Assembly: GCF_002575655.3 (NCBI RefSeq)
Contig: NC_053035.3
Span: 380,843,792-380,907,791, forward strand
Reading direction: 5' to 3'
DNA: 64,000 bases
Source of the DNA: Aegilops tauschii subsp. strangulata
Taxonomy: Eukaryota; Streptophyta; Magnoliopsida; Poales; Poaceae
Shown here: in pieces, positions 24,018 to 33,194 of the stretch
Layout: each line of letters starts with the position of its first letter
Position numbering within the stretch: the stretch's first letter is position 1
Translations under genes and position numbers: made by a program
The notes under the pieces: generated by a model
What the model saw: the letters and a program-made list of their open reading frames with translations, nothing else
Told to the model about the DNA's origin: nothing
The model's database searches: none

Positions 24018-24554
24018 TGTTGGGGATATAACTATTGAGTATAAACCGCCCAGGAGGGTCCGGGCTATACTCATAAGGAGTCATCCGCATTGAAGCCCAT
24101 AAACACAAGGAGTATGGAGTTTTACTACAGAGGTTTAAAGGCCCAAGGCCCAAAGGCGGATTAGGGCCCATAGACATAAACCGCCATGTAACATGTAACT
24201 TGTGTTGTAAGGTAGGTGAAGGTAGAAACCGAGGCAGACACATGTATGAGCCGGCCTCGGGATTCTGTAGACCGTCGGGCGTCGACCTGTGTATATAAAG
24301 GGACGACCCGGCGGCGGTTCAAAGACAAGAAACAACAACTCAAGAGCCAGGCATAGCGAACTCGCTCCCTGGTCATTGAAACCCTAGCAATTCCACAACA
24401 ACTGGATTAGGCCTTTACCTTCACCGCATGGGGCCGAACTAGTATAAACTCCCTGTGTCCTTTGTCCGGTTAAACCCCTTTAAGCTAATCTCGTTGCGAT
24501 GGCTCCACGACTAAGTCCTCACACTAGAACATCTGCCGTGACAAACCCACGACA
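24018..24554 (+). mobile_element. 3' LTR of element 2
   Basis: The LTR runs TGTTGGGG to ACGACA, 537 bp, with its TATA box at 24292-24300. It is preceded by TGGGGCCTAA (24008-24017), the polypurine-like site that also precedes the element 1 LTR. It differs from the 5' LTR at a modest number of bases, so the insertion is not very recent. Confidence 0.9.
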
Positions 24555-25015
24555 ATGGCGACTTATCGATGAAGATGGCAGGTCATAGGAAGCCTATTGA
24601 CGGCCCAAGACCCATAGGCTACTTGAGGCCCAAGAGGATGAAGCGCCGTATGTATGACTTGTATTGTAAGGCAATCTTAGTTAGTCACCGAGCCGGACAC
24701 GTTGTGTATGAGCTGGCTGGGACTCTATGAGCCGTCGGGCATCAACCTGTGTATATAAAGGGGTGACCCGGCGGCGAGTTAAGGGCAATACACAAGAGAT
24801 CGAGAACTAGGTCAAGCGTATTCACTCCCTAGTAATCGAAACCCAAGCAATACAATCCCAAACTGGAGTAGGCCTTTACCTCCACCGCGAGGGGCTAAAC
24901 CAGTATAAACTCTCTGTGTCCTTTGTCACGTTTAACCCCTTTAAGCTAACCTAGTTGCGATGGCTCCACGACTAACTCCTTACGCTAGGACATCTGTCGT
25001 GGTAAGTCCACGACA
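24555..25015 (+). mobile_element. Remainder of the element 1 3' LTR
   Basis: The sequence is clearly related to, but more diverged from, the element 2 LTRs. It has TATATAAAG (24752-24760), the CCCGGCGGCG motif and the same end, CCACGACA at 25015. It lacks only the first part of the LTR, which is at 11046-11104. The bases after it (TACGA, 25016-25020) are the predicted target duplication of element 1; the partner is outside the window. Confidence 0.85.
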
Positions 25016-25946
25016 TACGACGTTACTAGTTGGTATTCAGAGCCATACCGACTATAGGAGCCCCTGCTTGATCGAATTGCTGACGAGTCTAGAAGAAAAC
25101 TGTTTTGAGTCTTAGTTATATCGGAGAGTAGGAATTCTTTTAATCCTTATCCCCTTCGTCGCTCTGGTAAGGACTCATGACGTAGGTGTTTTCCTCACTC
25201 TTCTATCCTTTTTCACTCAAATTTTTTTTAGGATCACGCGGGTATTGTGGAATCGTTCCGATACCATTGTGACGGAGATACTGTTTTGGTGCCTCCTGAA
25301 ATTTAGGGGTTGTGGTAGTGTCCCGGGGAGTTGAGCTCCAAGGTGTTTTCGTCATAGTGTTTATCGTAGCAATTCCTCAATACCAGAGGACGCCGACATC
25401 GAAAACGCTTCTATACACTTTGTGGTGAGAGTAGTTTGACGACACCCAGTACTGGGGAGAGCGATCAGATGTATTGCCACACCTAGTATAGGGGATGTTC
25501 TTTCAAAGGTCTGAGGTATATGATTTCCGAAGGTTTCCTTGTTATGTGTTAACGGATGGGTATAGTTGGAGTGTAGGTCTTGTTAGTTGTGTGAGATATT
25601 TGTGCCTCCCTGTATCCCCAACACCAGATTGCATAACCAGAAAGTTTCGGGAGTTAATAGGTGTGAATTCAAGTAGCTCTTAGTTATCTTTCCGACAGAT
25701 ATTTGGTATGAGATTGGGGAATCTTTACCATGTATTTGTTCCAGTTGTACCTTGTTGTTCTATTCATCAATCTCTTTCCAAGTGGCTTATCACCCAAATG
25801 GTCGCATCATATTAACTTTGGAAAGCATTCGTTCATTCTCTCTGTTCGGTTGCTTATTGTGAAGACTACATTGCACCTGTCTAGCCTTTGATTTCAGCTT
25901 ATCTATCATTTCTATGGTGGTTCTAACAGATGTCATCTTCTTCAGG
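25016..25946 (+). mobile_element. Leader of a third gypsy element, host of element 1
   Basis: A primer-site-like TGGTATTCAGAGCC (25031-25044) resembles the initiator-Met type TGGTATCAGAGC with one extra T. It is followed by about 900 bp of untranslated leader reaching the gag ATG at 25947. Short open frames (such as 25495-25683) are not convincing. The 5' LTR of this element must lie left of element 1, out of view. Confidence 0.6.
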
Positions 25947-26397
25947 ATGGCTCCCGCAACTTGCAATAATCCGGACCGTAGTGAAGGAGAGCAGTCAAAT
26001 CCTCCACCTCCCCCTCCGCCTCCGCAGGCATGGCAAGCATTGATGGCGGCCACCAACGCCAATACTCAGATGCTAATTTAGCTCATGCAAGAACGCAGCC
26101 TAGGCCAAGGCAGCCAAGGGAACCTAAGTCAAGGGCAATTCAACAATCAACCTCAGTTTGCTACCCTCAACCGGTTTCTCGCAAATCAGCCAAAGTCCTT
26201 CAGTTCTTGTGTCGAGGCCATGGATGCTGACGATTGGATCGTGGACATCAACAAGCATTTTGAGTGCAGCAATGTCGGACCTGAGGACTATGTCAAGTTC
26301 TCTTCCTTCTAGCTCAAGGACCAAGCAGCAGATTGGTGTCGGCAGTACAAAGACTCTAGAGGGGGTCGAGTGATCAGCTAGACCGATTTCTGCAGGG
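25947..26397 (+). pseudogene. gag, N-terminal part (third gypsy element)
   Basis: The frame from the ATG at 25947 has a poly-Pro stretch (about residues 19-26), a Gln-rich linker, and the start of the capsid-like domain (SCVEAMDADDWIVDINKHFE, about 26209-26268). All three in-frame stops are TAG: 26079-26081, 26310-26312 and 26379-26381. The first two fit CAG to TAG and the last TGG to TAG. The frame is cut in the middle of an Arg-Asp pair by the CACTA element and continues at 33054. Confidence 0.85.
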
Positions 26398-26426
26398 CAC
26401 TACAAGAAATATGTCAACTTGTGACC
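26398..26426 (+). repeat. Left terminal inverted repeat of the CACTA
   Basis: It begins CACTACAAGAAATATGTCAA and continues to GTGACC at 26426. Its inverse complement is at 33022-33050, with a single difference near the inner end (CTTGTG versus CTAGTG). Confidence 0.95.
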
Positions 26427-27957
26427 CTCAATATTGGCCGCTGAAAGGTCATTGTTTTTCATTTGCGACCTTTTTTTGACCAAAAACAGAAGGTCAAAAG
26501 CTGGCTGGCGTAAACTGAAATTAACGACCTTCTTTGAAAGGTCGTTGGTTCTTCGACCAAAATTTTGGTCACTAGAAGCCTCCCCAGACCACGTAGAATC
26601 TAGCGTGTCAAGCTGACGCGGATAAGAAGCAAACCGGTCCAGTTCGGTGTTTTACATGGGCCGAGCCCAACAATTCAGTCGGTGCTTTACTTGGGCCAAG
26701 CCCAACAATTCAGTCTTCCTATTATTATTTTCCTACAAATTTTGTTCACCTATATGGGTCAAGCCCAATAATTCAGCCTTTTGAATTTTTGGACCGTCGC
26801 CTTCCTGGCTCAATAGTTTTAGTTTTTTTCTCATAAGACGGGTCCTAATTGTCAGTTTCTAGTAATGGGTCCCAAGGTCAGTTCATATTTCAATTTGACA
26901 GTCAATAAGTAACCAATATTTAAATCAGCACCGACAAAAAACAATGTTTGAAATATAACTAGAATGGCAATCACAGTATTACAACGCGGATACATTTTTT
27001 ATAGGTAAACACAGATACATCAAACAACAGAAATACAATGGCAGTCACAGTAATACAGATACATGTATTACAAGCTCTACTGCTCCTGTCCATGGACCTC
27101 CTTTCAATCTGCTTTTGCATGGAGCTTCTTTTGCATAGAGCTCCTATCAGAGGAAATCCACATTGTTAGTACTACTAACAATAAAAACAATTAAGAACAA
27201 AATACAGAACAAGTATACAAGCAAGCAGTTGGGTACAGATCACTTTGGAAAGCACAAAATACCATTTGGCTGGACATGAAAATCATAGTACTAACCACAT
27301 TAACAGTCTTTTATTGCAGGGTCAACAATGAAATAGAAGCATAGCAACAGAACTAAAAAGATGAATGACACCCAATGCATCATAGCAAACACCCTATTAT
27401 ATTGCCTTACCAAAAGTACTAGCAGAAAAAACTCTAATAACCAGGTCTACAACTCAGTGCATCATACCAACAGAACTAAAAAGATGAATGACACCCAAGT
27501 AATTTTAGATGGAAACAAGTACAGGTAGCAATCTAACATGTATTGTGGCACCAGCAAAAGAGCAAGACACGAAGGAATTTTAGCTTTAGATTACAAACAA
27601 TTATGTGTACAAGGCAATTCAGCATTTAAGTTGAAGGTGTTCGGTAGCAAAACAGAACATGATATATACTAAACAACTTGAACTGGTAATACACAACTAA
27701 ATTGGCTATTAAGCAAGTTCAGGTTTCTTATCCAAACAAGGATGAGAAATCTGCTCCTAAAATAACAATGCTATGTGCAGACTTGGAGAATGACATGAAA
27801 GGCTATTTACTACTCCATAAGTACACAAGCAGTATTTGCATCAGTACAGCTACACTAGCACATATTAGCAAACTATAGGCAAGTTTGTGGTTTTCAAAAA
27901 AAAGGCTGCAACAGATACATTTTTGGGCAATACAAGTTCACAGGGACCATAGCACCT
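26427..27957. other. CACTA interior, left: subterminal repeats and AT-rich DNA
   Basis: The first 150 bp hold inverted GGTCA-type motifs. The remainder (to 27957) is AT-rich without a coding frame longer than 60 codons that looks real. A short repeated phrase (AAGATGAATGACACCCAA at 27358 and 27480, with the preceding ACAGAACTAAA) suggests a small local duplication. Confidence 0.55.
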
Positions 27958-28602
27958 ACGCAGCAATGATTTCTTTTCCGATTTTGCTGTTGCGCTTCAT
28001 CTTTTTCAAATTCCGGGCACCCTGAGCCAAAGAAACAGCTAGTATAAGAATATGCATTAAGAAGCGAAAGATAACTGTACTTTTTTGTGTGAGAAAAGAT
28101 AACTACAGTTAGCTAGCAAGCATTAAATTTTGCAAAGTCAGAGACAGCTAAAACATGACATTCTTTCGCAGAGTACAACATGAACGCATACTGCATACGC
28201 ACTTTCGCAGAAGCTAGAGACAACCAAAATTTGCACAGGGAGTTGACCTTGAATCTGAACTACTGCAACATGATGCAAAAGAGCGTGCCAAGAACATGTC
28301 ACCTTCCTCCCGGCGATCTTGCAGGAGCGCCACCCCATGCAGAGCGGCTGGAACGTCCAAATCCTTCGCCTGGCCACGTTCCCCTGGAACAAGCTGGCGC
28401 CACCAGTAGAGCCATTCCCTGATGGCACCCAAAAACATAGTCAGAAATACCAAACTTGAGGGGACTGGATCGGACGTGGGACGCAGAGCTTGGGTCAGCG
28501 ACTTACTATGGAGAGGGAGGCGCTTCTGAGAGCGGAGGCAGAGGAGGACAGCGAAGAGGCCCTGTGGAAGAGCGTGCCCAGAGCCTGCAGGGCGGACGCC
28601 AT
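27958..28602 (-). pseudogene. Captured YebC/TACO1-like gene fragment (exons 1-3)
   Basis: Exon 3 (28021-27960) encodes GARNLKKMKRNSKIGKEII and ends at a TAG. The preceding exon ends at 28313 with TFQPLCMGWRSCKIAGRK. Joined across a GTGACA donor and a GGCTCAG acceptor, they give AGRK-GARNLKKMK in one phase. This matches the conserved N-terminal start of the plant YebC/TACO1 family (probable translational activators of organelles). A likely first exon (28602-28507, ATGGCG to a GTAAGT donor) encodes 32 residues rich in Ser, Ala and Arg, as in an organelle-targeting peptide; its phase does not fit the acceptor I would choose, so that join is unsure. Later exons are absent, so this is a transduplicated fragment and not a working gene. 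Family recognition is from memory of the motif. Confidence 0.7.
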
Positions 28603-29367
28603 GGACGGCCGCGGCCGCAGGAGCAGCAGAGTGGAGCGCGCGCGGCTGGTGCTCGATGGTTTGCTGCCCGGGCAACGGCTGGGTGGGAGGACTTGTGCTG
28701 GGAGCGAGACTGGATCTGGGGGATTGGAAAGGACTTGTGCTAATATGACGAGGGGGTCATCGACGGTAGCTGCTCGATCGCACACAACAGCGAGACGCCG
28801 TCAAAACTGAGGCTCCGCTGCGGGGAGGAAGGGGACAGGAGCGAGAGGAGCATCCTTGTGATCTGGATCGTGAGCCGACTGCCGCCGTCGTGGTTCTGGA
28901 AGCACCGCCTCACTTGCTTGATCTGGGTCGTAGACGGTGGGGGCGACAGCGGATGGGGATGGGAGGGAGAGGGTTTGGGTTGGGGCGGCGGTGGCTGTGG
29001 GTGTGAGCGAGACGGAGGAAGGGGGAGCGGCGAATCCCGCCAGGGGAGGGGATGGATCGGGGTGGGTGGGAGAGAGAGGCGGCGGCGGATGGGGAAGGAG
29101 GGGGCAGCGACGGGGGGCTGTCATCGTTGATCTGGATTGGGGAGAGGGATTGGGGTGGGTGGCAGATCTGGAGCGAAAGAATGGAGGCGTGGGAGGGAGG
29201 AATGAGAGAAAGAATGGAGGCAGGGGGTGGGTGGAAAATGACCATGAGGACAGACCTAGGGTTTCGGCTCGGGTGGGTTTGGGTCGTTGGATCCGAAAGC
29301 ATCCGACGGTGGTTGTTGCGTGATCCGCGTGATATGCCCATGGTCCAATGAGAATGCAACAAACCAT
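28603..29367 (-). other. GC-rich stretch upstream of the captured exons
   Basis: It probably includes the promoter and 5' leader taken along with the captured gene. Minus-strand frames such as 29367-28801 are extremely Pro/Ser/Ala-rich and overlap equally long frames on the plus strand, the mark of skewed composition and not of coding. A second captured fragment cannot be excluded. Confidence 0.4.
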
Positions 29368-29425
29368 TTGATGACCTTATGACCATATAAATTGGTCAAA
29401 ATCGATTCAAGATAAAAAAAATCAT

Positions 29426-32075
29426 TCCATTTTTCAGTGCTCAAAATGAGTTTTTTTGTGAAAGTCCTATAACATATTTGTTCAAATGATCTCATATTGT
29501 GCACAATGGTGCATCTTGAAATTCCAAACAGTGTTGCCTAAGGGAGTTTTCATTTTCTTTGCACGGAAAATTCATTTTCCATTTTTTTGAGTGCCCGAAA
29601 TGAGGTTTTTTTGTGAAGGACCTACCATATATTTGTTGCAAAATTGTACCAAATCAATTTTCTAAAATACTAGCCACCCGAGAAATAATAAGCAAAGAGC
29701 TCGTAAGTCGGGCATAGAGAAAGCGCAAGCAAATTCGGAAATGAAAGAAGGCTACCGAAAGAATAAGCAACGGATTTCGCGCTCATCCCTTGCTAAAGCG
29801 CATACGTTTTCTTGCTCCTTGGTACTTGTCTGATCAATCACACTGTTCATTAGTTCACTTGATTTTTCGTTCGATGTCTTGAAGCGGACATATTTAATGC
29901 ACAATTGACCAAATGGTTGGGTGTAATAAAATTTGATCCACCTCTCGTGAAAAAGACAAATTTCCGCCGATTTAGCTGGAAGCGGGTCAAATTTGAACTG
30001 TAGCTACCTCGTAGTTTGCTCTTTATTTTTTCCAAAAATCATTTCTAGCTACATAAGTATCTATTTAATCAGAGGAACACCAAAAAAATTCCAAGATTCA
30101 ACCACTAGCTAGGAATGGTTATTCCCGCCGTTTTGACCACATTTTGAAACGGGCATAAAAATTCAAAAAAAATAAAAAAATTGGAAAACCTTCGCATTGT
30201 TTCATTATATGTGGCCAAGTTTCCAGCAAAAATTATAAACTTGTAATACAGCAATTATTTAAAAAAAGCGTTCTCAGAAATGAGGTATCATGCGTGAAGA
30301 TTCATGGCTTTCAAGCCAAATGATCAATCTTATGGCCACATTCATGGCATAGTTTGTTCAAATCATCTCATATTGTGCACAAGGGTAGATCTTGGAATTC
30401 CAAACAATGTTGCCTAAGGGAGTTTTCATTTTCTTTGCACGGAAAATTCATTTTCCATTTTTCAAGTGCCCAAAATGAGGTTTTTTTGTGAAGGACCTAC
30501 CATATATTTGTTGCAAAATTGGACCAAATCAATTTTCTAAAATACTAGGACATATGTAATGCACAATTGACAAAATGGTTGGGTGTAATTTTTTTGATCC
30601 ACCTGTCGTGAAAAAGACAATTTCCCGCCGATTCAGGTGGAAGCGGGTCAAATTTGAACTGTAGCTACCTTGTAGTTTTCTCTTTATTTTTTCAAAAAAT
30701 CATTTCTAGGTACATAAGTATCTATTTAATCAGTGAAACACCAAAAAAATTCCAAGATTCAACCACTAGCTAGGAACGGTTATTCCCGCCGTTTTGACCG
30801 CATTTTGAAACGGGCATAAAAAATTAAAAAAAATCAAAAAATTGGAAAACCTCCGCATTGTTTCATTATATGTGGCCAAGTTACCAGCAAAAATTATAAA
30901 CTTGTAATACGACAATTATTTTTAAAAAGTGTTCTCAGAAATGAGCTATCATGCGTGAAGATTCATGGCTTTCAAGCCAAATGATCAATCTTATGGCCAC
31001 ATTCATGGCATAGTTTGTTCCAATGATCTCATATTGTGCACAAGGGTACATCTTGGAATTCCAAACAATCTTGCCTAAGGGAGTTTTCATTTTCTTTGCA
31101 TGGAAAATTCATTTTCCATTTTTCGAGTGCCCGAAATGAGGTTTTTTTGTGAAGGAACTACCAAATAATTGTTTTGCAAAAATGGACCAAATCAATTTTC
31201 TAAAATACTAGGACATATTTAATGCACATTTGACCAAATGGTTAGGTGCAAAAAGTTTTGATCCACCTCTCGTGAAAAAGACAAATTTCCGCCGATTCAG
31301 CTGGAAGCGAGTCAAATTTCAACTGTAGCTACGTCGTAGTTTTCTCTTTATTTTTTCCAAAAATCAGTTATAGGTACATAAGTATCTATTTAATCAGAGA
31401 AACACCAAAAAAATTCCAAGATTCAACCACTAGCTAGGAACGGTTATTCCCGCCGTTTTGACCGCATTTTGAAACGGGCATAAAAAATTAATAGAATCCA
31501 AAAATTGGAAAACCTTCGCATTGTTTCATTATATGTGGCCAAGTTACCAGCAAAAATTATAAACTTGTAATACGACAATTATTTTAAAAAAGTGTTCTCA
31601 TAAACGAGTTATCAAGTGTGAAGATTCATGGCTTTCAAGCCAAATGATCAATCTTATGGCCACATTCACGACATAGTTTGTTCAAATGATCTCATATCGT
31701 GCACAAGGGTGCATCTTGGAATGGCAGACAATGTTGCCTAAGGAAGTTTTCATTTTCTTTGGACAAAAAATTCATTTTCCATTTTTTCTAGTGCCCAAAA
31801 TGAGTTTTTTGTGAAGGACCTACCATATATTTGTTGCAAAATTGGACCTAATAAATTTTATAAAATACTAGGCCATATATAATGAGCAATTGACAAAATG
31901 GTTGGGTGTCAAAAGTTTTGATCCACCTCTGGTGAAAAAGACAAATTCCCCCCGATTCAGCAGGAAGCGGGTCAAGTTAGAACTGTAGGTGCCTCATAGT
32001 TTGCTCTTTATTTTTTCCAAAAATCATTTCTAGTGACATAAGTACCTATTTAATCATAAATACATGGTTTGGTGG
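29426..32075 (+). repeat. Tandem array of about 662-bp units in the CACTA
   Basis: The anchor GTTGCCTAAGG starts at 29533, 30409 and 31733, and a variant (CTTGCCTAAGG) at 31070, so the spacings are 876, 661 and 663 bp. The array opens with a partial copy (from 29426) and ends with a partial copy near 32075. The first full unit is longer because of a 213-bp insertion. Units share long T-rich phrases and differ by scattered changes, so the array is older than the one at 38393-56655. Confidence 0.9.
29674..29886. other. 213-bp insertion in the first 662-bp unit
   Basis: Compared with the other units, which read straight through CTAGGACATAT, this unit has 213 extra bases between CTAG and GACATAT. 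It has no clear inverted ends or target duplication. It is more GC-balanced than the surrounding repeat. It may be an insertion here or a loss in the ancestor of the other units. Confidence 0.6.
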
Positions 32076-33021
32076 TGATACGTCGAGGTTTGGACGGTGG
32101 CCGAGGGCCCCAACTCTAGAGTGCGTAAACTCGCATGCCCGCCGCGTGGTCACCGCGTGACCGTGGCGTTGCCATGTGTTCTGGGTGGCCTAGGCATGTC
32201 TAGTGGGTTGGGCACTCCCCAGTTAGGTGCTAGGAAGAAAATCACAACATAAGATTCTCACAAGGAGACCGATCAATGCTCAAACATGAATAAGCAGCCA
32301 AGTGTTTGATTAGCGTTACGGAAATGCACATGGCTAATGGGCGTGAGTTTTGGCTGAGGATGGTCAGTTACGAAGAAGACCGTCTTCACAAATTTTCAGC
32401 TCAAAAGGAGGACCCTAGGTGGTACTTGCTTTGCAAAGTACCACACTGGACATAAATACGAATATTGAAGCGGGGCTCAAAATAATGAATTTATTGAGCT
32501 AGCATTTGGTGGAGGATGGTTATTTGGGCATACGAAAGCACTGTAGAAAATGGATACCATTTGGACATGCCAAAGTGGTACTTCCTTCACAAAGTGTTTT
32601 TTCTAAACAGAATAGGAAAATGAATATTTTTGAATTATTTTTTAACTGGGCAAGGAAGGTTTTTTACATATTTGACGAAGATATGACCCAAAGAATTTAT
32701 GAGAATTTTTTGAGAATTTTGGGAATGACAGAAATATAGGTTGCTTCACAACCTAGGGCAAAAACTGCCACATGGACATGACACATAGGCAAAACTGATG
32801 AGGTGGCGCATAGTCATAGCAACCCACCACAATTTACAAGGTTATGACCATCTATATTGGTCATGATCAGCTAGAAATAAGGCAGCGGACCAGTGCTATC
32901 CGCTTTATGACCATTTCTTGTAAGGAAATTACAACCTTCCTGACCAAAATGGTCGTTATAGTTTAGGGTTTGGAGCCCCCCGAACAGCTTTTGACCAATT
33001 CTTCCAGGGTCACTGACAGAA
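32076..33021. other. CACTA interior, right
   Basis: There is no convincing gene. The 77-codon frame at 32506-32739 is AT-rich and unrecognised. The last 200 bp hold the inverted subterminal motifs (TTGGTCA, TGACCA, AAGGTCA) that match the left end. Confidence 0.5.
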
Positions 33022-33050
33022 GGTCACTAGTTGACATATTTCTTGTAGTG
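33022..33050 (-). repeat. Right terminal inverted repeat of the CACTA
   Basis: Inverse of 26398-26426, ending TTTCTTGTAGTG at 33050, followed by the GGG target duplication. Confidence 0.95.
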
Positions 33051-33053
33051 GGG

Positions 33054-33194
33054 ATTTTCGAGCTCATCAAATTTCAACAAGTGTTGTCGAGAGCATGCGT
33101 GAGCAATTCCACAATCTCAAGCAAGGAAGCATGTTCGTGTACCAATATAACATCAAGTTTCAGAATCTTGCTGGCTATGCAAGGCAAGATGTCC
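33054..33194 (+). pseudogene. gag, continuation after the CACTA (third gypsy element)
   Basis: The frame continues as DFRAHQISTSVVESMREQFH and ends YNIKFQNLAGYARQDV. This is the well-conserved middle of plant gypsy gag, in the same frame as 25947-26397 once the CACTA is removed. It is cut at 33194 by the LTR that starts at 33195; the predicted target duplication of that insertion is TGTCC (33190-33194). Confidence 0.88.

Larger units (their letters stand above)
11105..24554 (+). mobile_element. Element 2: full-length Tat-lineage Ty3/gypsy retrotransposon, non-autonomous now
   Basis: It is about 13.45 kb long with LTRs of 538 and 537 bp. The order is LTR, primer site, gag, protease, RT, RNase H, a second (archaeal-type) RNase H, integrase, non-coding DNA, antisense gene, polypurine-like TGGGGCCTAA, LTR. 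The second RNase H and the antisense gene mark the Tat lineage. It is inserted 59 bp inside the 3' LTR of element 1. The flanks are ACTGG on the left and AATGG or ATGGC on the right, depending on where the LTR end is drawn, so the target duplication is imperfect by one base. All coding frames are broken, and protease and integrase have each lost a catalytic Asp. Confidence 0.88.
26398..33050. mobile_element. CACTA transposon, 6.65 kb, non-autonomous
   Basis: The ends are 29-bp inverted repeats with one mismatch, and a 3-bp duplication GGG flanks the element (26395-26397 and 33051-33053). Joining the flanks with one GGG restores the gag reading frame exactly (CRDFRAH). Subterminal regions carry many copies of TGACC/GGTCA in both orientations (26423-26575 and 32840-33030). 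These are typical transposase-binding arrays. No transposase frame was found inside. The interior has captured gene exons (27958-28602), a GC-rich stretch, and a 662-bp tandem array. It would need a transposase from a related element to move. Confidence 0.93.

Noticed and set aside
11046..24554. Two elements sharing one LTR by recombination
   Set aside because: Rejected for the same reason: element 1 has its own 3' LTR, split by element 2.
28910..29386. Long Pro/Ser-rich frames on both strands
   Set aside because: Skewed composition keeps several frames open; no domain or splice structure supports a protein.
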